Origin: Candidatus Competibacteraceae bacterium
Lineage (GTDB): Bacteria; Bacteroidota; Bacteroidia; CAIKAF01
Assembly: GCA_014879445.1 (NCBI GenBank)
Contig: JACSSC010000032.1
Location: 139,164-183,750, forward strand
Direction: 5' to 3'
Length of the DNA: 44,587 nucleotides
This document shows positions 34,589-44,587 of this stretch, in pieces (the stretch's first letter is position 1; the number at the start of each line of letters is the position of its first letter). Position numbers and translations under genes: made by a program. The notes beneath the pieces were generated by a model. That model had not been told where the DNA came from and made no database searches. It saw nothing but the letters and a program-made list of their open reading frames with translations.

Positions 34589-35473
34589 TCAGTCAATTAC
34601 CTTCTTAATTTTTTGTATTAATGTTTCAGAAACAGGCGTAAGCGGCAAGCGCAAGTGTGGTTCACAAAGTGATTTAAGATGCATAACTGCTTTGATGCCA
34701 GCCGGATTACCCTCAACGAATAAATATTGAATGAGGGTTAAGAGGCGGTAATGATATTGACGGGCTTCCTGCAATTTATTATCGGCCGCCAGGCGAACCA
34801 TTTCTGAAAATTCAAATGGAAAAGCATTGGCAACGACTGAAATCACGCCATCGGCACCAGCTGCCATCAATGGAAGCGTAATGGCATCATCACCCGACAG
34901 CACCAAAAAGTCGGGTCGTCGTCTAGAAATAATTTGCATAATTTGTTCCATATTGCCTGATGCTTCTTTAACACCAGCAATCTTTTCAATATCTCCTGCC
35001 ATGCGTAGCGTTGTTTCAGGCAAAATGTTTGAACCGGTTCTTCCAGGCACATTATAAACGATAACCGGCAATGGAGATTCGTTTGCAAAGGCCTTATAAT
35101 GTTGATAAATTCCTTCTTGTGTGGGCTTATTATAATATGGGCTGACAGATAAAATAGCAGTTGCCTTTTGCAGATCAAAATCTTGTAATTGGTCAATCAG
35201 ATTGAGGGTGTTGTTTCCTCCCAAACCCAAGACAACGGGCATTCTGCCACTCACTTTTTCAGCAACAAAATTGAAAAGGTCTGTCTTTTCGCTTTTAGAC
35301 AAAGTAACGGATTCGCCGGTAGTGCCCATCACCACTAAGTAATCGGCTTTCCCTTTAATCCAGTATTCAATAAGCGCTGATAACGTGTTATAATCAATAT
35401 CGTGAGAAGCTGTAAAAGGTGTTACAATAGCAATACCTGTACCTTTTAGATTTGATATGTGAAAATTCTGCAT
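34589..35473 (-). CDS. dapA: 4-hydroxy-tetrahydrodipicolinate synthase
   Basis: 294 residues, full family length. It condenses pyruvate with aspartate semialdehyde in the lysine/diaminopimelate branch. The TIM barrel has GTTGES (44-55 region), the catalytic Tyr140 in VYNVPGRTG and the Schiff-base Lys169 in AGVKEASGN. It is cytoplasmic and supplies diaminopimelate for peptidoglycan. It begins 28 nt after the secA stop and is probably co-transcribed with it. Confidence 0.97.
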   Translation of the reverse strand: MQNFHISNLKGTGIAIVTPFTASHDIDYNTLSALIEYWIKGKADYLVVMGTTGESVTLSKSEKTDLFNFVAEKVSGRMPVVLGLGGNNTLNLIDQLQDFDLQKATAILSVSPYYNKPTQEGIYQHYKAFANESPLPVIVYNVPGRTGSNILPETTLRMAGDIEKIAGVKEASGNMEQIMQIISRRRPDFLVLSGDDAITLPLMAAGADGVISVVANAFPFEFSEMVRLAADNKLQEARQYHYRLLTLIQYLFVEGNPAGIKAVMHLKSLCEPHLRLPLTPVSETLIQKIKKVID

Positions 35474-35501
35474 CCTATATAATTAATCGAAATTAAAAAA
35501 A

Positions 35502-38500
35502 TCAAGCGCTTTGTCCGTGACAATTTTTATATTTTTTTCCACTACCACAAGGGCAAGGATCATTTCGGCCAATTTTTTCATCAGCAACAACGGGTTGGGG
35601 CTTTTGTCGTTCACGTGTATCATGCATGCCTGGCTGGGGAGCAGATTGTTCGGTGCGGCTGGTTTTTAAATTTTGCATATTAGATCGAACGGGGGCTTGC
35701 TGTTCTTTCACAGCGTTTGGGTTCTCCATCGGTATGCTGGCTTTCATCAAAAAAGAGATAATCTCTTGATTAATCTTATGAGTAAAATCTTTAAACAAAT
35801 TAAACGCCTCTAATTTGTAAATCAACAATGGGTCTTTTTGTTCATAAACCGCATTTTGAACACTCTGTTTTAAGTCATCCATTTCTCGAAGGTGCTCTTT
35901 CCATCCATTATCAATCAATGCCAAACTAATAGATTTTTCGATACTGAGTGTTAAGTCGCGACATTCGGTTTCATATGCCTTTTTCAGATTAGTTACTACC
36001 TGCATAGCACGTTTGCCATCTGTAATAGGCACAACGATATTTTCATACATATGAGCCGATTTCTCAAACACATTTTTAATAACAGGAAAAGCCGATTGAG
36101 CAATGTGTTGCATACGCAATTTGTATGAATCCATGGCTTGAATAAAAACCTTTTCGGTAATCTCTTGCTCATTCAGTTTCATGAATTCCTCTTCAGTTAC
36201 TGGAGATTCAACTGACAGAATTCGCAGTAGCTCAATCTCAAAATGAGAAAAATCTCTTGATTCGATAGATTGCTGAACGATAGTATCTGATAGGTCATAC
36301 AGGGTATTAGCAATATCTAAAGACAGGCGATCTCCATAGAGTGCATGTCGGCGGCGTGTATAAACAGCTTCGCGTTGCTGATTCATAACATCATCATATT
36401 CAAGTAACCTTTTGCGAATACCGAAGTTATTTTCTTCAACTTTTTTCTGGGCTCTTTCAATGGAACGTGTAATCATAGAGTGGGTAATTACTTCCCCTTC
36501 TTTTAGCCCTATGCGATCCATCATGCCTGCAATTCGTTCAGAACCAAAAAGTCGCATCAAGTCATCTTCAAGTGAAACATAAAATTGAGAGGAGCCGGGA
36601 TCGCCTTGCCGGCCGGCACGTCCTCTAAGCTGTCTATCAACACGACGCGAATCATGTCGTTCTGTGCCTATAATGGCCAATCCTCCGGCGTCTTTCACAC
36701 CAGATCCAAGCTTGATGTCGGTTCCGCGTCCTGCCATATTCGTTGCAATGGTAACAGTACCTGCCTTCCCCGCTTCTGCAACAATTTCGGCTTCTTTTTG
36801 ATGAAGCTTGGCATTGAGAACCTGATGTTTGATGTTTTTTAGCTTCAACATACGACTCAACAATTCAGAAATCTCAACAGAGGTAGTACCCACTAAAACC
36901 GGTCTTCCATCTTTTACAAATGCATCGATCTGATCAATTGCAGCATTGTATTTTTCGCGCTTGGTTTTGTATACCAAGTCATTCATATCCTTACGTATGA
37001 TAGAGCGATTGGTGGGAATAACCACAACATCTAGCTTATAGATATCCCAAAATTCTTTGGCTTCGGTTTCGGCAGTTCCGGTCATTCCTGCCAATTTGTT
37101 GTACATCCGGAAATAGTTTTGAAGGGTAATGGTAGCATATGTTTGAGTTGCTGCTTCCACTTTCACGTTTTCTTTGGCTTCAATGGCCTGATGTAATCCG
37201 TCGGAATATCTTCTACCTTCCAATATACGTCCAGTTTGCTCATCTACAATCTTTACCTTGCCGTCCATCACAACATAATCTACATCAATTTCAAAGAGCG
37301 TATATGCTTTAAGTAATTGTATGATGGTGTGAATACGTTCGGTTTTGATACTGAAATCACGAATCAGATTTTCTTTGTGTTGCACTTTCACTTCTTTGGG
37401 TGCATCCATTTGATCAATTGCGGCCAAACCTGTCGCCATATCTGGAATAATAAAAAAGGATGGGTCGGCTGCATCTTTTGTAATAAGCTCAATACCTTTG
37501 TCAGTCATGTCAACGGAATTGTTTTTTTCGTCTATCACAAAATACAATTCATCATCAATGACATGCATTTCCTTTTGTTGATCCTGTAGGTAATAGTTCT
37601 CGGTTTTTTGCAGAATGGTACGCATACCGGGCTCACTAAGAAATTTAATCAGCGCCTTGTTTTTAGGTAATCCGCGATAACTACGGAATAAAAATTCTGC
37701 ACCTTTTTTTTCTTCTTCTTTTGATGAATTGTCTGCCGATAAAAAGCGTCGGGCATCGGCAAACTGTGTATTGATAACCCTTCGCTGGGCATTCATCAAC
37801 TTTTCAACATTGGGTTTGAGTTGTATGAATTCTTGATTTTCTCCCTTAGGTGTAGGCCCTGAGATAATCAATGGAGTACGAGCATCATCAATTAACACAG
37901 AATCCACTTCATCTACAATTGCAAAATTGTGTCCTCGCTGCACTAATTCTTCGGGTGTGCGACACATATTATCACGCAAATAATCAAAGCCAAATTCGTT
38001 ATTAGTACCATAGGTAATATCGGCCAAATAGGCATTTCTTCGTTCTTCAGAATTAGGTTGATGCTTGTCGATGCAATCCACTTTCAATCCATGAAATTCA
38101 AAAAGAACACCCATCCACTCGGAGTCGCGGCGAGCTAAATAGTCATTCACAGTAACCAAATGGACGCCTTTTCCTGGCAAAGCATTAAGATAAACTGGCA
38201 GTGTAGCGACTAAGGTTTTTCCCTCTCCTGTAGCCATTTCGGCAATTTTTCCCTGATGCAATACAGAGCCACCAATCAATTGCACATCATAATGAACCAT
38301 TTCCCACGACACCTCACCACCTGCTGCATTCCATGTCTTTTCCCAGTATGCCTTATCGCCCTTGATGGTAATATGTGATTTGCGAGTTGCTAGGTCACGG
38401 TCAAAATCAGTCGCCGTAACTTCAATCGGTGACATATCTTTAAATCGTCGTGCGGTTTCTTTTATCAAAGCAAAAGCTTCGGCCTGTATCTCTTTTAATA

Positions 38501-38813
38501 CAGATTCTATGGTAGCCGTAACTTGTTTTTCAAGTTGGTCAATTTCTTTGTATAAATCATCCTTTGCGACACTATCAAGTGTTTCGTCTTCAGCATTTCT
38601 TCGCAAATCGGCAATCTTGATTTCTATTTCCGAAATGGCTTGTTTGATTTGTGTCTTAAAACGATATGTCTGCTTGCGAAGGTCATCATTCGATAGCTTT
38701 TGATAATTTTCAAAATGCACCTTCACTTCTTCTACGATCGGAGATAATTCTTTTAAGTCGCGATCTGTTTTATTGCCAACAAATTTGCTGAGTATATTTC
38801 CAAGTAATCCCAT
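35502..38813 (-). CDS. secA: Preprotein translocase ATPase SecA
   Basis: 1103 residues, longer than E. coli SecA (about 900) because of insertions common in Bacteroidota (residues about 45-120 and 340-400). It is the motor that drives unfolded preproteins through SecYEG. Walker A is MATGEGKT (193-200) and Walker B-like is [15 protein letters not shown]. The motor core ends with [12 protein letters not shown]. The C-terminal zinc-binding tail is [17 protein letters not shown], a SecB/ribosome-binding module. Many exported proteins in this window depend on it. No anomaly seen. Confidence 0.98.
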   Translation of the reverse strand: MGLLGNILSKFVGNKTDRDLKELSPIVEEVKVHFENYQKLSNDDLRKQTYRFKTQIKQAISEIEIKIADLRRNAEDETLDSVAKDDLYKEIDQLEKQVTATIESVLKEIQAEAFALIKETARRFKDMSPIEVTATDFDRDLATRKSHITIKGDKAYWEKTWNAAGGEVSWEMVHYDVQLIGGSVLHQGKIAEMATGEGKTLVATLPVYLNALPGKGVHLVTVNDYLARRDSEWMGVLFEFHGLKVDCIDKHQPNSEERRNAYLADITYGTNNEFGFDYLRDNMCRTPEELVQRGHNFAIVDEVDSVLIDDARTPLIISGPTPKGENQEFIQLKPNVEKLMNAQRRVINTQFADARRFLSADNSSKEEEKKGAEFLFRSYRGLPKNKALIKFLSEPGMRTILQKTENYYLQDQQKEMHVIDDELYFVIDEKNNSVDMTDKGIELITKDAADPSFFIIPDMATGLAAIDQMDAPKEVKVQHKENLIRDFSIKTERIHTIIQLLKAYTLFEIDVDYVVMDGKVKIVDEQTGRILEGRRYSDGLHQAIEAKENVKVEAATQTYATITLQNYFRMYNKLAGMTGTAETEAKEFWDIYKLDVVVIPTNRSIIRKDMNDLVYKTKREKYNAAIDQIDAFVKDGRPVLVGTTSVEISELLSRMLKLKNIKHQVLNAKLHQKEAEIVAEAGKAGTVTIATNMAGRGTDIKLGSGVKDAGGLAIIGTERHDSRRVDRQLRGRAGRQGDPGSSQFYVSLEDDLMRLFGSERIAGMMDRIGLKEGEVITHSMITRSIERAQKKVEENNFGIRKRLLEYDDVMNQQREAVYTRRRHALYGDRLSLDIANTLYDLSDTIVQQSIESRDFSHFEIELLRILSVESPVTEEEFMKLNEQEITEKVFIQAMDSYKLRMQHIAQSAFPVIKNVFEKSAHMYENIVVPITDGKRAMQVVTNLKKAYETECRDLTLSIEKSISLALIDNGWKEHLREMDDLKQSVQNAVYEQKDPLLIYKLEAFNLFKDFTHKINQEIISFLMKASIPMENPNAVKEQQAPVRSNMQNLKTSRTEQSAPQPGMHDTRERQKPQPVVADEKIGRNDPCPCGSGKKYKNCHGQSA

Positions 38814-39061
38814 CGTGGTTTTTGATTAAAAAAAGAACGTAAAAGTACGTTTATTTCTACAATTATACTAAGGGTTTAAATGAGGGGTTAACGAACTTTA
38901 TAATTGACTTTAATTATAGTTGGCTAAAGTTTTGATTATCAACAGCATGTGCTATGATGTTTATTTTTCTTTTAATTAATATCAAAAAAAACACATGAAA
39001 TATGATAGGAAATTTGATTAAATACACTATATTGCGTAATCTTCTGTGAACCCATTTTGTT
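38814..39061. other. Divergent AT-rich intergenic region secA / adhesin
   Basis: 248 nt between the two divergent starts. A TATAATTG box (minus, 7 of 8 to TAnnTTTG) could serve secA. No box or hairpin is convincing for the plus-strand adhesin gene. No tRNA and no ORF that I would support. Confidence 0.5.
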
Positions 39062-42000
39062 ATGAAAAAATTTTACGTTCTGTTTGTTTGGCTTTTTTCT
39101 GTTATCATGATTGCCAATGCGCAATCGTTTGTTTTGGATGCTGAACCAGGCACATGCGGAGGTTCATGCGAAACACCACTGAATGGTAATGGCACACTTG
39201 GCCAAATATACAATAATCAGCAATGTGGTCTGAACTTTGTTCAGGCATCAAATCGTATCGGGCAGCGATTTAGCCCTGCCGGCACAGGCAATCCATCAAC
39301 ATTTTCCATAAGTGGTATTCCGCCCTGTGCGAATAATCCCGGTTCAATTCTTCGCGCTTATTTATGGGCAGGCACTTCCGGCAATGGCGCTCCCATGACA
39401 GCTTCGATTACCAATCCCGTTGGCACAACGCAATCTTTCCCGATGACCATTGTGGGAAGCGGCCCCGACAAGTGTTGGGGGTATTCGGGTAGTTATACAT
39501 ACCGCGCTGATGTTACATCGCTTATTACAGGCAACGGCAATTATGTTATTAATGGTTTTTTACTTGGAGGCACCAATGATGTGGATGGTGCAACACTGAT
39601 GATAATTTATCAGGATCCGCAAGCTACGTATAGAGGTCATATTATACTGCATGATGGAGCTGTTGTTATTAACGGTGGATCCACAACGCAAAATGTTACC
39701 GGTATTAATGCATGCGCCAACTCCACTTATGCTGTAGCATTCAGCTCTATTGCTGATTTGCAAATGGCAGGTACTCTCACCATGAATGGGACGAATGCAC
39801 CATTTACATGGAACTGGTGGAACTATACACAGGTAAATACAAATATTACCAATGGGCAGGCCAACTCAGCATTTACCATGAATACAAGCGGCGATTGTTT
39901 TAATTTCGCAATGGCGGGCATTTACTATCAAACTACATCTTGTATTACATGTCCTTCAGGCCCGAATCCATTAGTGCTTACAATGAGCTCAACAGATGCC
40001 AGTTGTGCAGGAAATACGGGCACAGCAACCGTTACGCCAAGCGGAGTTCCTGCACCCTATACATACCTTTGGTCGAATGGAGCAAATACACAATCTATCA
40101 GCAACTTGGCCGCAGGCACATATACCGTTACGGTAAGCGCCAATGGAGGATGTGTAACCAATACAGCAACCGTAACTATTGGTACATCAGGAACACCCAT
40201 TACGCTCAATAGTTCGCAAACCAACGTAAGTTGTTTTGGTGGCAGCAATGGATCTCTTACGGTTACTCCTTCAAATGGCACGGGGGGCTATAGTTATGCA
40301 TGGACTCCCAACCTTGGGTCTACGGGAACTATTACTAACCTCGCAGCCGGAAGTTATACCATTACTGTAACCGATGGTATCGGTTGTACGGCTTCTGCTA
40401 CATATACCATTACCCAACCCACAGCCATTAACATTTCATCATCCCAAATCAATGTATTATGTAATGGTGGCTCAACAGGAACCGCTACAGTATCAGCAAG
40501 TGGAGGCGCTGGAGGTTATACGTATAGTTGGTCGTCGGGAGCCGGCAATGTTACAACGGCTACGAATTTAAGTGCGGGTAATTACACCGTTACTGTAACT
40601 GATAATAATGGATGTACATCTACCTCATTATACATTATCAGTCAGCCGACATTACTTCAGGCAACTATTTCATCTGCCATTTCGCCATCTTGTAACAGCA
40701 ACAACGATGGTACAATAACGGCCCAAGGGACGGGAGGAACCGGTGCATATAGCTATGCTTGGTCTAATGCAACTTCGCTCAATCCTGCAACCGGCCTTTC
40801 AGCCGGCATTTATACCGTTACCATTTCGGATGTCAATAACTGTACGGCAACTGCATCTGCAACTCTTATCAATCCAACGCCCATCAATATTACCGTTACA
40901 AGTGTATCGGATGTTACCTGTTTTGGGGCAGCTGATGGTGCTTGCACTACAAATACTACAGGCGGAACCGGTGGCTATACATACGTATGGTCGCCAGGAG
41001 GTAATACATCTGCCAACCCCAACAACTTTGGGCCAGGCACTTATACTGTTACCGTTTCTGACCAAACAGGTTGTACTTCAACTACGCAAACAGTCATTAA
41101 TGAACCCCCACAACTCATTGTAAATATTACTTCTTATGCGGATGTTTCATGCTATGCTTATAACGATGGGTCAGCTACAGCTCAAATAAGTGGTGGCACA
41201 GGAAATTACATTATTAACTGGTCACCATCAGGTGGCAACAGTACAACTGCTAATCAATTAACTGCTGGAACCTATACTATACAGGTATATGACCAAAACA
41301 ATTGTGCAGCCAGTGATCAAGTAATCATAAGTCAACCCGGATTATTTACTGTGCAGGCCTCTGTTTCACAACCTGTCATTTGTCATGGACAATCCACAGA
41401 TTTAGATGCCATCATTTCTGGTGGTATCGGAACCATTACCTCACAATGGAACGGATCGCTTCAGGGCATTCAACAAACGGTTTCTCCTTCAACAACTACA
41501 TTATATGTAGTAGTTGCGACAGACGATAATGCATGCGTGGCAATGGATACCGTTACAGTAGTAGTCAATCCGCTTCCACAACCTTCATTTAGCTTTAATA
41601 ATGCATGCGAAGCAGATGCCGTTCCATTCACAAATCTCTCTTCTATTTCTTCAGGCAGCATCACACAATATCTTTGGGATTTTGGAGATTCATCAGGATT
41701 TTCAACCGGAACATCGCCCACATACGTGTATATGCAAATGGGTATGTATCAAGTTACTCTTACTGCTACATCCGACCAAGGATGCCAACAAACAATTACA
41801 TTACCTGTTCAGATATATGATGTGCCTGTTGTTGGCTTCTTTGCTAATCAACTGAGTGGCTGTCAGCCATTATGTGTTGACTTTACTAATACCACATCTG
41901 TAACAGGCAGCAATATAAACACATGGAACTGGACAGCCAATGGACAGGGTTTCAGCTCGTCACAACAGCCGAATTTCTGCTTCCCAAATCCCGGGTCTTA

Positions 42001-42604
42001 TTCTATTTCTCTTCATGCAGTTTCATCTCAGGGTTGTTCAGCTTCACATACCATTCAAGATTATCTTACGGTTTATGCTAATCCTATCGCTGATTTCATG
42101 TTATCACAAACTTCTATTCCGTCAAGTGACCCCTATGTTGAACTCACAGATATCTCCATGAATGCCGTTTCTTGGCAGTGGAATTTTGGAGATGGATATA
42201 CATCCATACTGCAAAACCCGAATCATACATATGCCGATACCGGTCAATATTGTATTGATTTAATTGTTTCCTCTCCTAATGGTTGTACAGATGATATTAA
42301 ACGGTGCTTATATATTTATCCTGATTTCAGCATATACATTCCAAACAGCTTTACACCTAACGAGGATAAAAAGAACGATATTTTTTATGTGCATGCTTTA
42401 GGCATTCTCACATTCGAAATGCAAATTTTTAACCGATGGGGAGAATGTATCTTTAGTTCTGATGATATTATCGCCGGATGGAACGGTAAGATTGGATCAT
42501 CCGACACTGATGCCGAACAAGGCGTATATGTATATAGAATTATTGTTGTGGATTATAAAAACGATGTATATAGTTACACAGGACATGTGAACCTACTCAG
42601 ATAA
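39062..42604 (+). CDS. T9SS-secreted SprB-repeat / PKD adhesin-like protein with type B sorting domain
   Basis: 1180 residues. The signal peptide ends NAQ (residues 1-21). An N-terminal domain of about 280 residues (Cys-rich, GATLMIIYQDP) looks like a Bacteroidota extracellular anchor-type domain. It is followed by six clear SprB-type repeats of about 75 residues (consensus NVSCFGGSNG, GGYxYxW, AGTYTVTVTD), one degenerate Ig-like unit, and three PKD domains (YLWDFGD, WNWTANG, WQWNFGDG). The C-terminus is a gliding-motility/CHU_C type B sorting domain (YIPNSFTPNEDKKNDIF, IFNRWGE, GVYVYRI). Export by Sec and then T9SS to the cell surface, possibly for adhesion or gliding, is the expected role. 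The last 80 residues are the secretion signal. The two genes downstream probably belong to the same transcript. Confidence 0.93.
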   Translation: MKKFYVLFVWLFSVIMIANAQSFVLDAEPGTCGGSCETPLNGNGTLGQIYNNQQCGLNFVQASNRIGQRFSPAGTGNPSTFSISGIPPCANNPGSILRAYLWAGTSGNGAPMTASITNPVGTTQSFPMTIVGSGPDKCWGYSGSYTYRADVTSLITGNGNYVINGFLLGGTNDVDGATLMIIYQDPQATYRGHIILHDGAVVINGGSTTQNVTGINACANSTYAVAFSSIADLQMAGTLTMNGTNAPFTWNWWNYTQVNTNITNGQANSAFTMNTSGDCFNFAMAGIYYQTTSCITCPSGPNPLVLTMSSTDASCAGNTGTATVTPSGVPAPYTYLWSNGANTQSISNLAAGTYTVTVSANGGCVTNTATVTIGTSGTPITLNSSQTNVSCFGGSNGSLTVTPSNGTGGYSYAWTPNLGSTGTITNLAAGSYTITVTDGIGCTASATYTITQPTAINISSSQINVLCNGGSTGTATVSASGGAGGYTYSWSSGAGNVTTATNLSAGNYTVTVTDNNGCTSTSLYIISQPTLLQATISSAISPSCNSNNDGTITAQGTGGTGAYSYAWSNATSLNPATGLSAGIYTVTISDVNNCTATASATLINPTPINITVTSVSDVTCFGAADGACTTNTTGGTGGYTYVWSPGGNTSANPNNFGPGTYTVTVSDQTGCTSTTQTVINEPPQLIVNITSYADVSCYAYNDGSATAQISGGTGNYIINWSPSGGNSTTANQLTAGTYTIQVYDQNNCAASDQVIISQPGLFTVQASVSQPVICHGQSTDLDAIISGGIGTITSQWNGSLQGIQQTVSPSTTTLYVVVATDDNACVAMDTVTVVVNPLPQPSFSFNNACEADAVPFTNLSSISSGSITQYLWDFGDSSGFSTGTSPTYVYMQMGMYQVTLTATSDQGCQQTITLPVQIYDVPVVGFFANQLSGCQPLCVDFTNTTSVTGSNINTWNWTANGQGFSSSQQPNFCFPNPGSYSISLHAVSSQGCSASHTIQDYLTVYANPIADFMLSQTSIPSSDPYVELTDISMNAVSWQWNFGDGYTSILQNPNHTYADTGQYCIDLIVSSPNGCTDDIKRCLYIYPDFSIYIPNSFTPNEDKKNDIFYVHALGILTFEMQIFNRWGECIFSSDDIIAGWNGKIGSSDTDAEQGVYVYRIIVVDYKNDVYSYTGHVNLLR
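39962..41580 (+). repeat. SprB-type repeat array within the adhesin gene
   Basis: Six units of about 75 codons each, plus a seventh degenerate one, share Cys, GGxGxYxYxW and AGxYTVTVxD positions. At DNA level they have diverged, so they look like old duplications rather than recent ones. Confidence 0.85.
42322..42601 (+). other. T9SS type B sorting domain (C-terminal)
   Basis: The stretch from DFSIYIPNSFTPN to GHVNLLR matches the type B (CHU_C) C-terminal domain that targets proteins to the T9SS. The visible landmarks are FTPN, NRWGE, GWNGK and the GVYVYRIIV strand. Confidence 0.85.
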
Positions 42605-42611
42605 ATTGAAT

Positions 42612-43001
42612 ATGAAAAATTGGATTTTAGCAACATTCGCCCTAATTGCCTCAGCTAATTTGCATGCACAAAGCTATTCATGCTATGAATTGGAGCATCC
42701 GCGAATTCAGGTAAGATATTCGCAACAAGAAATTGATTATTGGAGGTCGAACGACCACAAAAAAATCATGTATTTAAACTATTTGTTTAAAGATTCTTAT
42801 GTTTTGATTAATGAACATGGTGCCATTTCAACACAGATTGATCCTGCAAGAACTGACATCCTAAACTTTGATCATTTACGTAAAGAGAACGAACGGGTTC
42901 GCTTTGTTATTAGTCCTAATGGTGACACAATAGAATTGAAATCCAAAAAGGAAGTTGAGGCAGAATGGAAAGCCATTCTATTGCTTATCCCTGATTGTTA
43001 A
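42612..43001 (+). CDS. Small secreted hypothetical protein
   Basis: 129 residues from the ATG at 42612 (the in-frame TTG at 42606 is less likely). The signal peptide ends LHAQ (about residue 20). The mature part is hydrophilic and charged, starting SYSCYELEHPR and ending LLLIPDC, with cysteines near both ends that could form a disulfide. No family recognised. It sits 7 nt after the adhesin stop and 16 nt before the next surface-protein gene, so it is probably a partner within the same operon (inference). Confidence 0.8.
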   Translation: MKNWILATFALIASANLHAQSYSCYELEHPRIQVRYSQQEIDYWRSNDHKKIMYLNYLFKDSYVLINEHGAISTQIDPARTDILNFDHLRKENERVRFVISPNGDTIELKSKKEVEAEWKAILLLIPDC

Positions 43002-43017
43002 ATGAAAATAAGAAAAG

Positions 43018-44587
43018 ATGATTAAACTTATCCCCTCTTTACTTGTATCATTCGTATTGGCTTTATTGCCCATTACCTTGCTGGCACAAGTTACGGCTGG
43101 CGATTGTAGCGATGCCGTGAATATATGTACAAATGCATCTTTTTCGGTTGACCCTAATGGCTCCGGAAATGTTGTTGAGTTTACAACCAGTTCTACTGTT
43201 TCTAACCCGCAATCGAACCCCTTTTCATCTAATTCAGGATGTCTGCTATCAGGAGAATTGAATAGTACCTGGATGATTATCAATATTGCTACAACCGGAT
43301 TGTTGGAGTTTTCTTTCGGACAGAATGGCGGTTCCTATTGTTACGACTGGATAATGTGGCCTTACAATAGCAATACTTGTAGTAGCATTATGAGCAATTC
43401 ATTGGCGCCTGTGCGCTGCAATTGGAATTTTCCCTGCGAATCATTTACCGGAATAGCGAACACATTGCCTCCGGGAGGCGAGCCGGGAAATTTCGAACCT
43501 GCACTTAATGTTACTTGTGGCCAACAATATATTATATGTTTCTCTAATTATAGCTCTGCTGTAACGAGTGTACCGCTTAACTTTTTCGGATCAGCAACTG
43601 TAAGTTGTACCACTTTTACACCTATAACCGTGAATAGTGAAACTATTTGCCCGGGAGGAACTGCCACACTTACAGCTAATGGCGGTACAACATATAGCTG
43701 GAATACAGGAGCAACAACCCAAAGTATCAATGTGAGTCCCGCCACAACAACCAGCTATACGGTAACTGGCACCGGCCCATGTGGATCGGGCACGGCAACG
43801 GCAACGGTTACCGTACTTTCTGCTGCCGACCCCGCCTGCGCCTGTGTCGTCACGGCAGGGAATAATGGACCGCTTTGTGTTGGCTCTACACTGAATCTTA
43901 CTTCAACTAATGTTACGGGTGCCATTTCTTATTCTTGGTCAGGCCCGGGTGGCTTTACTTCTTCATCTCAAAACCCATCAATCTCAAATGTTACAGCAGC
44001 CAACGCAGGCACATATACAGTTACTGTCAATACCGGTTCTTCAATTTGTACTGCCAGCACCACAGTTACTATTAATCCATTGCCTACTCCTTCAATTTCT
44101 GGCACTAATACTATATGTCAAGGACAAAGCACCACACTTACGGCTAGCGGAGGGGGAACCTACGCTTGGAATACAGGCGCAACAACGGCAGCTATAAATG
44201 TTAGTCCTGCAGCTAACACAACATATACTGTTACGGTAACCAGTGTGGCCGGATGTACTGCAAGTACCTCCCAGTTAGTTACCGTTAATCCGCTTCCTAC
44301 CCCATCTGTAGGCAATAATGGACCGCTTTGTGTAGGCGCTACTTTAAACCTGACATCGGGTGGCGGTACCAGCTATAGTTGGGCTGGCCCGGGTGGATAT
44401 ACCTCTGCATTACAAAATCCTTCTATTACAAATGTAACAACAGCCAATGGCGGCACATATACTGTTACAGTTACCAATGCCAACGGCTGCACAGCTTCTA
44501 CTACAACCAATGTTGTCATAAATCCATTACCAACGCCATCAGTGGGCAACAATGGTCCGCTATGTGTGGGTGCTACTTTAAATCTTA
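43018..44587 (+). CDS. Repeat-rich secreted surface protein, 3' end outside window
   Basis: 523 codons are visible from the ATG at 43018 and the frame is open to the last base. The signal peptide ends LLAQ (residues 1-23). A Cys-containing N-terminal domain (GDCSDAVNICTN, about 24-200) is a form I associate with Bacteroidota T9SS cargo. It is followed by alternating Ig/PKD-like modules of two kinds: the ICxGxxxTLTAxGG-type (first at about 43636 and again at 44104) and the GNNGPLCVGxTLNLTS type (43858, 44311, 44545). A T9SS sorting domain would be expected at the unseen C-terminus. Likely a surface adhesin or matrix protein. Confidence 0.88.
   Translation, partial: MIKLIPSLLVSFVLALLPITLLAQVTAGDCSDAVNICTNASFSVDPNGSGNVVEFTTSSTVSNPQSNPFSSNSGCLLSGELNSTWMIINIATTGLLEFSFGQNGGSYCYDWIMWPYNSNTCSSIMSNSLAPVRCNWNFPCESFTGIANTLPPGGEPGNFEPALNVTCGQQYIICFSNYSSAVTSVPLNFFGSATVSCTTFTPITVNSETICPGGTATLTANGGTTYSWNTGATTQSINVSPATTTSYTVTGTGPCGSGTATATVTVLSAADPACACVVTAGNNGPLCVGSTLNLTSTNVTGAISYSWSGPGGFTSSSQNPSISNVTAANAGTYTVTVNTGSSICTASTTVTINPLPTPSISGTNTICQGQSTTLTASGGGTYAWNTGATTAAINVSPAANTTYTVTVTSVAGCTASTSQLVTVNPLPTPSVGNNGPLCVGATLNLTSGGGTSYSWAGPGGYTSALQNPSITNVTTANGGTYTVTVTNANGCTASTTTNVVINPLPTPSVGNNGPLCVGATLNL
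43858..44587 (+). repeat. In-frame repeats of the GNNGPLCVG module
   Basis: Copies start at 43858, 44311 and 44545. The last two are 234 nt (78 codons) apart and nearly identical at DNA level over their first 40 bases, which suggests recent duplication. The array runs past the window edge. Confidence 0.85.

Noticed and set aside
39962-44587. CRISPR-like or other non-coding direct repeats
   Set aside because: The repeats are in-frame protein modules (SprB, PKD/Ig-like) of 75-78 codons with no short palindromic repeats or unique spacers.
1-44587. tRNA, rRNA, insertion sequence, phage or integrase genes
   Set aside because: I looked in every gap and saw no TPsiC/anticodon arms, transposase motifs or terminal inverted repeats.

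Overview
The window looks like a chromosomal segment of a Bacteroidota bacterium. The signs are a type IX secretion (T9SS) type B sorting tail on a SprB-repeat protein, the GCTDPxAxNYNP motif, a roughly 1100-residue SecA with the Bacteroidota insertions, signal peptides ending in -AQ, weak Shine-Dalgarno sequences, and several TAnnTTTG promoter boxes. I cannot place it below phylum from sequence alone. Most genes are on the minus strand. I saw no tRNA, rRNA, CRISPR array, transposase or phage gene.

Region 1 (1-8260, minus) is the most unusual part. A truncated phosphohexomutase gene (glmM-like) lies at the edge. Upstream of it sit a secreted caspase with about a dozen TPRs, a second secreted metacaspase-like protein, and a secreted HtrA-type trypsin-fold protease with a PDZ domain. 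Further upstream are a 149-residue secreted aromatic-rich protein and a small TPR protein. The three protease genes are 14-19 nt apart. A strong intrinsic terminator separates them from the small-protein gene. The small protein and the HtrA protease both end in Trp-Tyr, which suggests PDZ docking. The small protein also has two Ser-Arg-Gly-Ala sites that could suit an Arg-specific caspase or trypsin-like enzyme. I infer an extracytoplasmic proteolytic cascade or a secreted-peptide processing system.

Region 2 (8366-25996, mostly minus) holds ordinary genes: a PLP D-threonine aldolase/alanine racemase-like enzyme, a lipoprotein, serS, and two GT2 glycosyltransferases with two small genes upstream. 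It continues with sucD, a large secreted PIG-L deacetylase and a DUF4397 lipoprotein broken by an in-frame TAA. After these come a thioredoxin-fold protein (plus strand), a lipoprotein, an ALDH7-type aldehyde dehydrogenase, rseP, a GCTDP-motif lipoprotein and a flippase-like membrane protein.

Region 3 (26289-38813) alternates strands: nadE plus a small gene, apaG, a hypothetical secreted protein, a cyclophilin and pdxJ. It continues with a CBS-ACT protein, tgt (without the usual zinc cysteines), a duplicated WD40 double propeller, dapA and secA.

Region 4 (39062-44587, plus) is a surface-protein cluster. It holds a 1180-residue SprB/PKD adhesin with a T9SS type B tail, a small secreted protein, and a repeat-rich secreted protein that runs off the window.
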